Assembly: GCF_004339725.1 (NCBI RefSeq)
Contig: NZ_SMGK01000002.1
Span: 248,001-312,000, forward strand
Source: Acidipila rosea
Lineage (GTDB): Bacteria; Acidobacteriota; Terriglobia; Terriglobales; Acidobacteriaceae
Direction: 5' to 3'
DNA length: 64,000 nucleotides
This document shows positions 54,681-62,458 of the stretch, one piece after another (the first letter of the stretch is position 1; the number at the start of each line of letters is the position of its first letter). The translations under genes and the position numbers were made by a program. The notes below the pieces were generated by a model. That model did no database searches, was not told the origin of the DNA, and saw only the letters and a program-made list of their open reading frames with translations.

Positions 54681-55703
54681 TTATGCAACCCGTGCCGACG
54701 CGCCGCGGGTCACAGCCCACACCAGCAGTCGCGCCAGCCCATTCACAATGATGGTGACCAGAAAAAGCGCCAGCCCGATCTCCACCAGCGCACTCAGGTA
54801 AAGACTGTCCGATGCTTCTGTAAACTCATTCGCAATCACGCTGGCCATGCTGTAGCCGGGCGCCAGCAGTGACTTCACAATCTCAGGACGGTTGCCGATA
54901 ACCATCGTAACCGCCATCGTCTCGCCAAGGGCTCGACCCAGTCCGAGAATGATCGACCCGACGATCCCAATCCGCGCATTTCGCAGCACGCCCATGCGGA
55001 TCATCTCCCACCGCGTCGCGCCCAGCGCCAGCACCGCTTCACGCTGCGACCCGGGAACCGCGGTCATTACCTCTCGGGTCAGCGAGGAGATGATCGGCAG
55101 GATCATGATCGCGAGGATCACCCCTGCGGTCATCACACCCTGGCCGAAGTTCGGCGGCGCAAAGAATCCTGTCCATCCCAGCGTCTTCATCAGCACAGGA
55201 TTCACATCGTCCCGCAGAATCGGCACCAGCACGAAGACGGCCCACAGGCCATAGACCACGCTCGGGATTGCCGCCAGCAATTCAGTAAGAAAGGACAGCG
55301 GTCCCCGCAAAAACTTCGGGCTCATCTCCGTGATGAAGACCGACACCCCAATCGACAGCGGCACCGCGATGATCAGCGCGACAATTGAAGACGCAAGCGT
55401 TCCATAAATAAAAGTCAGCGCGCCGTAATCCCCGGTCACCGGGTTCCACGCCTGCTTGAAGAAGAATCCGATGCCGAACTTCGCAATCGACAACTGCGAA
55501 CGCGCAATCAGCTCGCTGGCGATCAGCGCCACAATGGCGAAGATGCTCATCGCGCACGCTATCATCAGCCAGCGGAAGCCCCGATCCGCGACCGCCGAGT
55601 TACCTCGCGCCATCAGAAATTTACGGACAGACGAGACATCGACAACTCCCTGTGGAGTCGAGGCGCCGCTATGTGTCGCTGCTGTCTCCTGGGGGCTGGC
55701 CAC
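54681..55703 (-). CDS. pstC: Phosphate ABC transporter permease PstC
   Basis: 340-residue permease with six helices and the EAA loop (EAVLALGATRWEMIRMGVL). AIPSVVYGLWAVFVLVP is a PstC landmark. I set the start at GTG 55703, because AAAGGA (55716-55711) lies 7 bases upstream; a TTG 16 codons further upstream at 55751 is in frame but has no ribosome-binding site. A pair of TTAAC-type repeats lies about 50 bases upstream, in the gap after phoR. No pstS (binding protein) is adjacent, so it must be encoded elsewhere if present. Confidence 0.92.
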   Translation of the reverse strand: MASPQETAATHSGASTPQGVVDVSSVRKFLMARGNSAVADRGFRWLMIACAMSIFAIVALIASELIARSQLSIAKFGIGFFFKQAWNPVTGDYGALTFIYGTLASSIVALIIAVPLSIGVSVFITEMSPKFLRGPLSFLTELLAAIPSVVYGLWAVFVLVPILRDDVNPVLMKTLGWTGFFAPPNFGQGVMTAGVILAIMILPIISSLTREVMTAVPGSQREAVLALGATRWEMIRMGVLRNARIGIVGSIILGLGRALGETMAVTMVIGNRPEIVKSLLAPGYSMASVIANEFTEASDSLYLSALVEIGLALFLVTIIVNGLARLLVWAVTRGASARVA

Positions 55704-55752
55704 ACTGGTGTCCTTTAGCTTTTCCACGTCTTTAGTAACGCTAACCGGCAAT

Positions 55753-55769
55753 TGTTAACAGAAGGTTAA
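55753..55769 (-). promoter_or_regulatory. Candidate PhoB/PhoP-binding repeats before pstC
   Basis: On the minus strand, TTAACC (55769-55764) and TTAACA (55758-55753) repeat exactly 11 bp apart, that is one helical turn, and a degenerate TTAGCG follows. Direct TTAACA-like repeats at one-turn spacing are the known binding pattern of Bacillus PhoP and, in related form, cyanobacterial PhoB. The location just ahead of pstC fits, but the site is unproven. Confidence 0.4.
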
Positions 55770-55816
55770 AACCGCTGATAAGGAAGGATTAAAATCCAGC
55801 GCAATTGCACATCCGC

Positions 55817-57271
55817 TCAGGTATGAACCGCGGTGCGCACCTTATCTCTGTTTGCATCAGCATCTTCCAGCGAGGCCCGTCGCAGGGTAAAGAAGAACAC
55901 AGCGCCTGCTCCCAGTTCGCTCTCCACCCTGATCTCTCCATGATGCGCAAGCACAATATGCTTTGCAATCGCGAGTCCCAATCCGGTGCCGCCCGACTCC
56001 CGCGACCGCGCCTTGTCCACCCGGTAAAACCGTTCAAATATCCGATCCAGATGCTCCGACGGTATCCCGGCGCCGTAATCCCGCACGTAGAACTCAACCT
56101 CTCCCTCCAGGTCTCGTGCTCCGATGCTGACCCGCCGCCCCGCCTTGCCATATTTCATGGCATTCTCAATCAGATTACCGAATACCTGGTGTGTCGCGTC
56201 TGGATCGGCCATCACAGACGTATCGGTGGTCTCTTCTTTACGCAATTCGATCCCGTTATCGGCAGCCATGCCCGCAAACGAATCCAGCGCATCCTCGATC
56301 AGCGCCGAAGCCGGCACCACCTGCAGCTTGACCTTATAGTCGCCGGACTCGACACTCGCCAGCGCCAGCAGGTCTTCCGTCAGCCGGTTCATCCGGGCTG
56401 CATTGCGCAGAATAATGGAAAGAAACTCCCTCGCCTGGTCTGACACATCATTTTCGCTGTCGAGCAGCGTCTCGACGTAGCCGGAGATCGACGTCAGCGG
56501 CGTGCGCAGCTCGTGCGAAACGTTGGCGATGAAGTCGCGGCGCATCTTCTCCGCCCGCTCCACGCCCGTCAGGTCGTGCAGCACGACGACCGCGCCACCG
56601 CCCGGCGTCGGCGCAGCATTGATCTCGTAGACTCGCCCCTGGGCCAGCGAGGTCGCCTTGCCGCTCCTCAACTGGTGGTCGCGCAGCGCGCCTTCCACGC
56701 ACGCCAGCACCTCCGGATCGCGAACCGTCTCCACCAGCGGTCGCCGTTCCCGCACACCCACCGGGAGCATCCGCTGCATTACCGCATTCGACCAGATCAC
56801 CTGCCCGTGGCTGTTTACCGCAACGACGCCTTCCTGCATGCTGTCCAGCAGCGTAGCCAGTTCCCTTCTGCTGCTTTCCAGCTCATGGAAGCTTCGCTCC
56901 AGCCGGCTGGCTGTTGCATCCAGCGCCCGGGCCACATCGGAGATCTCATCCTGCTGCTGGCCATCCTGCATGCGGGCGGAGAGATCGCCGGCTGCGATGC
57001 GGTTGGCGAACGCGACAATCCGCTCCATCCGCTGTGCCGTGCTCCGCGCCAGCATCGACGCCAGCAGCGCGGCCACCACCACCGCAATCAGCGAAGCCAG
57101 CAGCAGATCGCGCCGCAGCATGTGCATCGCCTGCTCGGCCAGCGCCGGGCCGAGCTTCACTTTCAGGGAGTGCGAAATAATGTGCCGCAGCGTGAGGTCA
57201 AGCGTCGCCGTGCCGATAAACAGCACCAGCAGAAAGGAGAGCCACAGTTTGGTGAATATCCTGCCTGTCAT
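55817..57271 (-). CDS. phoR: Phosphate-regulon sensor histidine kinase
   Basis: 484 residues: membrane helix (about 9-28), a short periplasmic loop, a second helix (about 55-75), HAMP (about 76-128), a PAS domain (about 135-235), HisKA with phospho-acceptor His253 in NVSHELRTPL, and HATPase with N-box FGNLIENAMKYG, DYGAGIP and GGTGLGLAIAKH. This is the PhoR arrangement. It probably senses the state of PstB/PhoU rather than phosphate directly and phosphorylates PhoB, encoded 62 bases upstream. Followed by pstCAB-phoU. Confidence 0.93.
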   Translation of the reverse strand: MTGRIFTKLWLSFLLVLFIGTATLDLTLRHIISHSLKVKLGPALAEQAMHMLRRDLLLASLIAVVVAALLASMLARSTAQRMERIVAFANRIAAGDLSARMQDGQQQDEISDVARALDATASRLERSFHELESSRRELATLLDSMQEGVVAVNSHGQVIWSNAVMQRMLPVGVRERRPLVETVRDPEVLACVEGALRDHQLRSGKATSLAQGRVYEINAAPTPGGGAVVVLHDLTGVERAEKMRRDFIANVSHELRTPLTSISGYVETLLDSENDVSDQAREFLSIILRNAARMNRLTEDLLALASVESGDYKVKLQVVPASALIEDALDSFAGMAADNGIELRKEETTDTSVMADPDATHQVFGNLIENAMKYGKAGRRVSIGARDLEGEVEFYVRDYGAGIPSEHLDRIFERFYRVDKARSRESGGTGLGLAIAKHIVLAHHGEIRVESELGAGAVFFFTLRRASLEDADANRDKVRTAVHT

Positions 57272-57333
57272 AAGTGCCTAACCGTTATCCCTTGAGGATA
57301 GCGCGCAATCGGCCCTCGCATCTCTGCCATCCC

Positions 57334-58032
57334 TCAGGCTCCGCGTGGCAGCTCAAACCTGTAGCCTGCTCCGCGCACTGTCTTGAGGTAGCGCGGATTT
57401 TCCGGGTCCGTCTCAATCTTCTCGCGGATGCGCCGCACATAGACGTCCACCGATCGCGGCGTGACGAAGCGGGCGTCGCCCCACACTGCATCCAGCAGAT
57501 GGTCGCGGCTGAAGACCCTGCCCGGGTGCCGCGCCAGGTAATCCAGCAGGCGGAACTCCGTCGCCGTAGCCGTCGTCAGCTCACCCCGAACCCGCAGCTG
57601 CATGGCCCCCGTATCGATCTCGATATCGTCGAAGCTCAGCAGCGTAGGCGAGGATGGCCGCTCAAAGCGGCGCAGGACGGCCTTCACGCGGGCCACCAGC
57701 TCCCGCGTCGCAAACGGCTTGGTGATGTAGTCGTCCGCGCCCAGTTCGAGCCCCAGCACGCGGTCATTCTCCGCGGCCCGCGCCGTGAGAAAGATAATCG
57801 GCACCGTGCTCAGCCCCGAGTGGTTGCGCAGCCGGCGGCAGAGATCGAGCCCATCGCCCCCGGGCACCATGATGTCGAGCAGGAAAAGCGCCGGCGGCTG
57901 GCGCTCGGCATCCGCCAGGATGTTGACCGGTGAAGCGTAAGCCTTGACAGCAAATCCAGCGGCCTCAAGGTGATGCTGTACGAGACGGAGAATATCTGTC
58001 TCATCTTCAAGCACGAACACTGTCTGATTCAA
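57334..58032 (-). CDS. phoB: Phosphate-regulon response regulator
   Basis: 232 residues: receiver domain with acidic pocket Glu9-Asp10, phospho-acceptor Asp53 in LLDIMVPGGDG and conserved Lys in YITKPF, then an OmpR/PhoB winged-helix domain (about 130-230, with FRLLDYLARHPGRVFSRDHLLDAVWG and RSVDVYVRRIREKI). It is first in the pho-pst cluster. Two 7-bp repeats with 11-bp period (58072-58089) lie 40-57 bases upstream and could mediate autoregulation. Confidence 0.94.
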   Translation of the reverse strand: MNQTVFVLEDETDILRLVQHHLEAAGFAVKAYASPVNILADAERQPPALFLLDIMVPGGDGLDLCRRLRNHSGLSTVPIIFLTARAAENDRVLGLELGADDYITKPFATRELVARVKAVLRRFERPSSPTLLSFDDIEIDTGAMQLRVRGELTTATATEFRLLDYLARHPGRVFSRDHLLDAVWGDARFVTPRSVDVYVRRIREKIETDPENPRYLKTVRGAGYRFELPRGA

Positions 58033-58071
58033 TCGAATCTCCAGAACTACGCTCTAACCTATCTGATTTTG

Positions 58072-58089
58072 GCAAAAGGAATGCAAAAG
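58072..58089 (-). promoter_or_regulatory. Candidate Pho box upstream of phoB
   Basis: On the minus strand: CTTTTGC (58089-58083), 4 bases, CTTTTGC (58078-58072). The 7-4-7 layout with 11-bp period is that of the E. coli Pho box, although the heptamer differs from CTGTCAT. About 10 bases further downstream lies TAGGTT, a possible weak -10. A third CTTTTGC lies on the + strand at 58156-58162, overlapping a TATACT in front of the divergent response regulator. Confidence 0.4.
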
Positions 58090-58191
58090 TTCTGTGAATT
58101 TTAGTCCATGAACCAGTAGCTCTTTTAGTAATCCCCCTGACGGCCGAATGCTATACTTTTGCACATCCCACTTCATTCGAATATCGAGGAA

Positions 58192-58215
58192 ATGGTCTGT
58201 CAATTACTAGCGTGA
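58192..58215 (+). CDS. Possible seven-codon leader ORF before the response regulator
   Basis: ATG GTC TGT CAA TTA CTA GCG TGA (MVCQLLA). Its stop TGA overlaps the GTG start of the next gene. GAGGA ends one base before the ATG, which is close for an efficient site. The response regulator's own start has no ribosome-binding site within range, so re-initiation from this mini-ORF would explain its translation. Speculative. Confidence 0.3.
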   Translation: MVCQLLA

Positions 58216-58583
58216 ACCGGCCGCCCACCATCCTGTGTATCGACGACGAGGAACTTGGTCTTCTCGTCCGCAAAGCTGTGCTGGAGCGCGCAGGCTACCA
58301 TGTTTTGACTGCCGCTGAGGGCAAGCAGGGTCTGGAACTGTTCGACAATAACTCCATTGACGGCGTTGTCCTCGACTATTCGATGCCCGGCATGAATGGC
58401 ATGGAGATCGCTCGCATCATGCGCAACCGCAAACCGCACGTGCCGATTCTGCTTCATTCCGCGTATGTGGGTCTTCCTCCTGAGGCAATCGCGCTAGCAA
58501 GCCACACATTGACTAAGGGCAGTGGTCCCGCCGACCTGCTTCGCTCCGTTGAACAACTTGTGGGTCACGGCGGCAAGCATTGA
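58212..58583 (+). CDS. Single-domain response regulator (receiver only)
   Basis: 123-residue receiver domain with no output domain: acidic pocket Asp11-Asp12, phospho-acceptor Asp55 in VVLDYSMPGMNG, a Ser in LLHSAYV and a conserved Lys in LTKGSG. The start is GTG 58212. The stop overlaps the TTG start of the following histidine kinase, so the pair is coupled. It could be a phosphate relay or sink, or it could regulate the kinase by protein contact. Confidence 0.87.
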   Translation: MNRPPTILCIDDEELGLLVRKAVLERAGYHVLTAAEGKQGLELFDNNSIDGVVLDYSMPGMNGMEIARIMRNRKPHVPILLHSAYVGLPPEAIALASHTLTKGSGPADLLRSVEQLVGHGGKH

Positions 58584-60379
58584 ACCCCAAACAGCTGTCT
58601 CGCTACCTCAGGCAAATCCTGTTGGGCTCCGTACTTACCATGACCGTGCTCGCGGCATGCCTTGTCTGGCAGGTCACCGTGGCGCAGACGGCGCGCCGCT
58701 GGCTCAGCCACAGCGACCGCGTCACTACCAGCCTCGATTTGTTACAGAAGCTGATCGACGACCAGGAAACCAGTCTGCGCGGTTATCAACTCACCGGCGA
58801 CCCGCAGATGCTCGACCCGTTCAAGGCGGCCAACAACAGGATTGAGCCTCTTTTTGGCTCGCTACACCAGGCCATCGCCGACAATCCCAAGCAGTCTGCT
58901 GGCTTAACTCTCATGCAGGAGCGATATGAGCGGTGGCTGGCCTTCGCGCAAAAGATGCTGACCGAGAATCCGGCAGGCCTCCGCGATCCGCAGCTGAACG
59001 AGCAGGGCAAGATCCTAATGGACCAGGTGCGCGCGGCAGCCTTCGAACTCCAGTCCCGGGAAGCTGCCCTGCGCAGGCAGCGCTATGACGATGCGCAACG
59101 CGAGGAACGCCGCACGCTTCGTTTCATCAGCCTGGGAGGTCCGCTCGCAGGTCTGCTCCTCGGCCTCTTCATGGTCATGCGCCTTCGGGCTGTCTCACGC
59201 GCCTACAGCCGCTCCGCAGCCGAGCTGGAGCACCGCGCCCAGGAGCTGCACACCGGCCGCGAATGGCTACAGACCACCCTGGAATCTATCGGAGATGCCG
59301 TCATTGCCTGCGATAGCGAAGGCAATGTCGACTTTCTGAATGCGGTCGCCCAGAAGCTGACCGGCTGGACCGCGACTGAGGCGAAGGGCAAGCCGCTCAC
59401 CACCGTCTTCCACATCGTGAACGAGGAGACGCGAGCCGTCTGCGAAAACCCTGTCGACAAGGTGCGCCGCCTGAATACCGTCGTAGGTCTGGCCAATCAC
59501 ACCGTCCTTATTTCCAAGGACGGCAGAGAGTACGTCATCGATGACAGCGCGTCGCCCATCCGCGGCGACGACGATCGGATGCTCGGCGTCGTGCTCGTCT
59601 TCCGCGATGTAACTGAACTGCGCCGGACCGAGGCTGCGCTGCTCGCGAACGAAAAACTGGCGATAGCCGGTCGCCTGGCTGCCAGCATCGCTCATGAAAT
59701 TCACAACCCTCTCGACTCCATTGCCAACCTGCTCTATCTGATCAAAGACGAGAAGAACAGCGCGAAGTCGGCCGAATACCTCGGCTTTGCACAGCAGGAG
59801 CTCGACCGCGTGATGCAGATCAGCCGCACCATGCTCAGCCTCTATCGCGAGCCATCGTCTCCTGCTGAGCTGGATTTGCGCGAACTGCTGGAGAGCGTTC
59901 TGCTGTTGCTTGACCGCCGCCTGGCCGAGCAGCACATCGTCCTTGTTCGCGATTTTCCTGAGAGGGTCATCATCCAGGGCTTCCCCGGTGAGCTGCGTCA
60001 GGTCCTCACCAATGTCATCGTCAACGCCGCCGAAGCCTCCGGCGCCCATGGCAGGATCGCCATCCGTCTTGAATCCGTTCCTCCCGAAGAGTTTCGCGGC
60101 GCAGGCGCCGTCATTGAGGTTCGTGACAGTGGCGCCGGTATCGAGGAAGGCGCCGCAGCCAGTCTCTTTCAGCCTTTCTTCACCACCAAGGGAGAGCGCG
60201 GCACCGGCCTCGGACTCTGGGTCAGCCTCGGCATCGTGCAGAAACACGGCGGCACCATGAGGATCATGAACAGCACTGCCCCCGACTATCCGGGCGCGCT
60301 GGTGCGCATCTTCCTCCCCACGCGAACCATGGCCACCTCTATGCGTCGCAACAAGGCTCTGAAGGCAGGACCGGAATAA
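58580..60379 (+). CDS. CHASE3- and PAS-containing sensor histidine kinase
   Basis: 599 residues: membrane helix (about 13-33), a periplasmic CHASE3-type domain (about 40-180, with DDQETSLRGYQLTGDPQMLDPF), a second helix (about 188-205), a coiled stretch, a PAS domain (about 228-345), HisKA with His372 in SIAHEIHNPLDSI, and HATPase (DSGAGIE, GTGLGLWVSLGI). Start TTG 58580 overlaps the TGA of the receiver gene (TTGA). The input signal is unknown. No DNA-binding regulator is adjacent except the divergent phoB. Confidence 0.9.
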   Translation: MNPKQLSRYLRQILLGSVLTMTVLAACLVWQVTVAQTARRWLSHSDRVTTSLDLLQKLIDDQETSLRGYQLTGDPQMLDPFKAANNRIEPLFGSLHQAIADNPKQSAGLTLMQERYERWLAFAQKMLTENPAGLRDPQLNEQGKILMDQVRAAAFELQSREAALRRQRYDDAQREERRTLRFISLGGPLAGLLLGLFMVMRLRAVSRAYSRSAAELEHRAQELHTGREWLQTTLESIGDAVIACDSEGNVDFLNAVAQKLTGWTATEAKGKPLTTVFHIVNEETRAVCENPVDKVRRLNTVVGLANHTVLISKDGREYVIDDSASPIRGDDDRMLGVVLVFRDVTELRRTEAALLANEKLAIAGRLAASIAHEIHNPLDSIANLLYLIKDEKNSAKSAEYLGFAQQELDRVMQISRTMLSLYREPSSPAELDLRELLESVLLLLDRRLAEQHIVLVRDFPERVIIQGFPGELRQVLTNVIVNAAEASGAHGRIAIRLESVPPEEFRGAGAVIEVRDSGAGIEEGAAASLFQPFFTTKGERGTGLGLWVSLGIVQKHGGTMRIMNSTAPDYPGALVRIFLPTRTMATSMRRNKALKAGPE

Positions 60380-60460
60380 TAGCTGCAACTATCTGACCGC
60401 TGCCTTTGGGGTTTCCCCGCTCGCTCCTGCATCATCACAACAGAAGAAAAGGAGATGGCA

Positions 60461-60496
60461 ATGCAGCACAGGGCACACGCTATGCTGCGGCCATGA
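60461..60496 (+). CDS. Possible 11-codon leader peptide
   Basis: MQHRAHAMLRP, with a strong AAAAGGAG 6 bases before its ATG, the best ribosome-binding site in this gap. It ends in TGA, overlapping ATG of a second tiny ORF. It is the first of three short ORFs leading to the YbgC gene. His- and Arg-containing leader peptides can attenuate operons, but no such link is shown here. Confidence 0.35.
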   Translation: MQHRAHAMLRP

Positions 60497-60516
60497 TGGC
60501 TGCCCTCAACCGCTGA
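60493..60516 (+). CDS. Possible seven-codon ORF, coupled to the previous one
   Basis: MMAALNR. It starts by ATGA overlap with the stop of the preceding tiny ORF and ends at TGA 60514-60516, where a GAGGAG for the third ORF begins. Support is positional only. Confidence 0.2.
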   Translation: MMAALNR

Positions 60517-60527
60517 GGAGATCGGCT

Positions 60528-60599
60528 TTGCTCCGGCGGAGAGGCCTCATCCCTCCGCTGGAGTCGCCACCAATCGCTGATGTACCTTTGAGTGAATGA
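60528..60599 (+). CDS. Possible 23-codon TTG-start ORF ending in ATGA overlap with ybgC
   Basis: TTG start with GAGGAG 7 bases upstream. The product is Arg/Pro-rich and short (ending VPLSE), and the stop TGA overlaps the ATG of ybgC. Because ybgC has no good ribosome-binding site, coupling to this ORF would explain its translation. An imperfect 11-bp inverted repeat (60531-60563) lies inside it. Confidence 0.25.
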   Translation: MLRRRGLIPPLESPPIADVPLSE

Positions 60600-61006
60600 C
60601 CTTACCTTTCACCACGACCTTTCGGGTGCGTTATGCGGAGACAGACCAGATGGGAGTGGCCTATCACTCGAATTACCTCATCTGGTGCGAGGTAGGACGG
60701 GTCGAGTTTCTGCGCGCGCTCGGCTTCAGCTACAAGCAGTTCGAGCAGGAGGACGACTGCCACCTGCCGGTTGTCGAAGCGACCTGCCGCTACAAGGCTC
60801 CCGCGCGGTATGACGATGAACTCCTCATCGAGACCACTGTAACGGCGCTCCGCGGGCATATCATCCGCTTTGCCTACCGCATTCGCACAGCAGATACTCT
60901 GCTGGCCGAGGCCGCTACCACCCACGTTGTGGTCGATCGCACCATGAAGAAGCGCTCTCTGCCTGAGAGGTATTTCGCGGCCCTGCAGGCAACAATGAAT
61001 CCATAG
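60596..61006 (+). CDS. ybgC: YbgC-type acyl-CoA thioesterase
   Basis: 136-residue hot-dog-fold protein. The family motif RYAETDQMGVAYHSNYLIW (12-30) carries the catalytic Asp, Tyr/His pair; CEVGRVEFLRALGFSY follows, and the rest matches the 4-hydroxybenzoyl-CoA thioesterase/YbgC family. It hydrolyses short-chain or phospholipid-related acyl-CoA esters in the cytosol. It is not next to tolQRA here, unlike in many proteobacteria. No strong ribosome-binding site is seen; its ATG overlaps the end of a tiny upstream ORF. Confidence 0.9.
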   Translation: MTLPFTTTFRVRYAETDQMGVAYHSNYLIWCEVGRVEFLRALGFSYKQFEQEDDCHLPVVEATCRYKAPARYDDELLIETTVTALRGHIIRFAYRIRTADTLLAEAATTHVVVDRTMKKRSLPERYFAALQATMNP

Positions 61007-61062
61007 GAAAACTCAGTCCGTGGCCGTCGCATCCCAACTTGCAGGTCACGGAGGAAATGTGA

Positions 61063-61383
61063 ATGAAGCGCCCCTTGAGGATTCCAGCCACGTTAGCTCT
61101 CACCCTTGGCACGTTGGTTTTAGTCGGCTGTGACACGGGCCGCGTCAATAAGGTTCACACTCGAGTTGAAGCAGTTTCGGATCTGACCACCACCGGCAAA
61201 CCCGAAATTCAATACCAGGCTGACGCTGCGGGAATTCCTCCCGTTCCCGGCTCACCCACCGCCGCAGGCAAAGATGGCAGACAGCCCGCCAACGACTCCC
61301 AGGCGCGCGTCAGTCCAGGCGCTGAAGAAGGCGCGCCCATGGCAGTCACGCGCCAGCCAAAAGACCCCTTTCAGAGGCAATAA
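61063..61383 (+). CDS. Small lipoprotein, unknown function
   Basis: 106 residues with a lipoprotein signal (lipobox LVGC, Cys23). The mature part is hydrophilic, rich in Pro, Ala, Gly and Gln and probably disordered, and lacks cysteines. GGAGG lies 8 bases before the ATG. No family recognised. Downstream comes an AT-rich region with several dyads. Confidence 0.75.
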   Translation: MKRPLRIPATLALTLGTLVLVGCDTGRVNKVHTRVEAVSDLTTTGKPEIQYQADAAGIPPVPGSPTAAGKDGRQPANDSQARVSPGAEEGAPMAVTRQPKDPFQRQ

Positions 61384-61394
61384 TCAGGCTGGAG

Positions 61395-61426
61395 GGATAA
61401 CAATTATTACATGATAATAGTTATCC
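61395..61426. promoter_or_regulatory. AT-rich dyad with Fur-box-like core
   Basis: GGATAAC (61395-61401) pairs with GTTATCC (61420-61426), and inside it TATTA pairs with TAATA around a CATGA loop. The right half contains TGATAAT-A-GTTATCC (61412-61426), which resembles the 7-1-7 Fur consensus TGATAATNATTATCA (12 of 14 paired positions). It follows the lipoprotein stop by 11 bases and has no T-run, so it is probably not a terminator. Confidence 0.4.
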
Positions 61427-61435
61427 CTCGGCTTC

Positions 61436-61475
61436 GAATCATTGGAGAATCATTCTCCAACGATAATGATTCTCC
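61436..61475. repeat. Cluster of overlapping inverted and direct repeats upstream of the EAL gene
   Basis: GAATCATT occurs at 61436-61443 and 61447-61454 (11-bp period), with its inverse AATGATTC at 61465-61472. TTGGAGAAT (61442-61450) and ATTCTCCAA (61452-61460) form a perfect 9-bp dyad around one base. GGAGAATCATT (61444-61454) also pairs perfectly over 11 bp with AATGATTCTCC (61465-61475). The two hairpins share a strand and cannot form together. It lies 170-210 bases before the EAL start and may be an operator array or an RNA switch. Confidence 0.5.
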
Positions 61476-61644
61476 TCTCATGATTGATTGTTTGTTGATG
61501 TAGTGAAGTTACTAAAGAGTACCCCCACCTTGCCTCCAGGCAGAAAAGTCAGTCGTTCCGGAATCCAATTCATCTATTGTTGTTTTTCTGCCGATAAGCG
61601 CTTTGTTTCAAATCCGCTCAGGGGCCAGAAGTTTTCTAAATCTT

Positions 61645-62436
61645 ATGAATACGATTCAGCGGGTGAAGCAGGGTGAGCAATTCCAGAAAACAGGCTGTTC
61701 TGCATGCCGCGAGAGCGCCTTCCTTGTTCCCTTTTCCATGGCTTTCCAGCCAATTGTCGACTTCGAAGCGGGTAAGCTATTTGCCTACGAAGCACTGGTG
61801 CGCGGCGTCAACGGTGAATCGGCTTTTTCGGTTCTCTCCCAGGCGAACGACGAGAATCGCTACGCTCTCGATCAGCAGTGCCGCGTCAAGGCCATTGAGC
61901 TGGGAGCCAGTCTCAGCCTGCCGGATACAGGCGCTTACCTGTCGATCAATTTCTACCCCAATGCGGTGTATGAACCGGCAGCCTGCCTGCGCAAGACACT
62001 TGAAACCGCCAGCCGGGTCGGCTTTCCTCTTGACCGGCTGATCTTTGAAGTCACTGAAGGGGAAAAGGTGCGCGATCATGAGCACCTGAACCACATTCTT
62101 CGCGAGTATCGAGCGCAGGGCTTCAAAACGGCTATCGATGATTTTGGCGCGGGATACGCAGGCCTCAATCTGCTCGCGAAATTTCAGCCGGATATTCTCA
62201 AAATAGATGCCGAGCTCACTCGGGAAATCGATAAGCGCCCGGTGAGCCAGACGATTGTCCGAGCGATTCAGCAGGTCAGCGAAGCCCTGAATATCCAAAC
62301 CATCGCCGAAGGCATCGAGACGCCGGCCGAGCTCTCCGCCCTGCGCGATCTGGGGCTGCGTTATTTCCAGGGCTATCACTTTGCGCGGCCCGGGTTTGAA
62401 TCGCTGCCATCCTGCAGCGATTCCGGAATAGCCTGA
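61645..62436 (+). CDS. EAL-domain cyclic-di-GMP phosphodiesterase
   Basis: 263 residues, almost entirely one EAL domain. All catalytic landmarks are present: YEALVRG (Glu49), INFYPN (Asn), FEVTEGEKV (Glu), IDDFGAGYAGL (Asp-Asp), KID, AEGIET (Glu) and QGYHFARP (Gln). It should therefore hydrolyse c-di-GMP to pGpG and lower the cell's c-di-GMP level. A short N-terminus has a CSAC pair (Cys18, Cys21) that could bind a metal or act as a thiol switch. No membrane helix. ATG 61645 is chosen, with a TTG 14 codons earlier as alternative; neither has a clear ribosome-binding site. Convergent with ribBA. Confidence 0.87.
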   Translation: MNTIQRVKQGEQFQKTGCSACRESAFLVPFSMAFQPIVDFEAGKLFAYEALVRGVNGESAFSVLSQANDENRYALDQQCRVKAIELGASLSLPDTGAYLSINFYPNAVYEPAACLRKTLETASRVGFPLDRLIFEVTEGEKVRDHEHLNHILREYRAQGFKTAIDDFGAGYAGLNLLAKFQPDILKIDAELTREIDKRPVSQTIVRAIQQVSEALNIQTIAEGIETPAELSALRDLGLRYFQGYHFARPGFESLPSCSDSGIA

Positions 62437-62458
62437 GGCTTCGTCCGGCAAGCACTTG

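Noticed and set aside
60531..60563. Imperfect 11-bp hairpin as a terminator
   Set aside because: No T-run follows it; it lies just upstream of ybgC, not after a gene.
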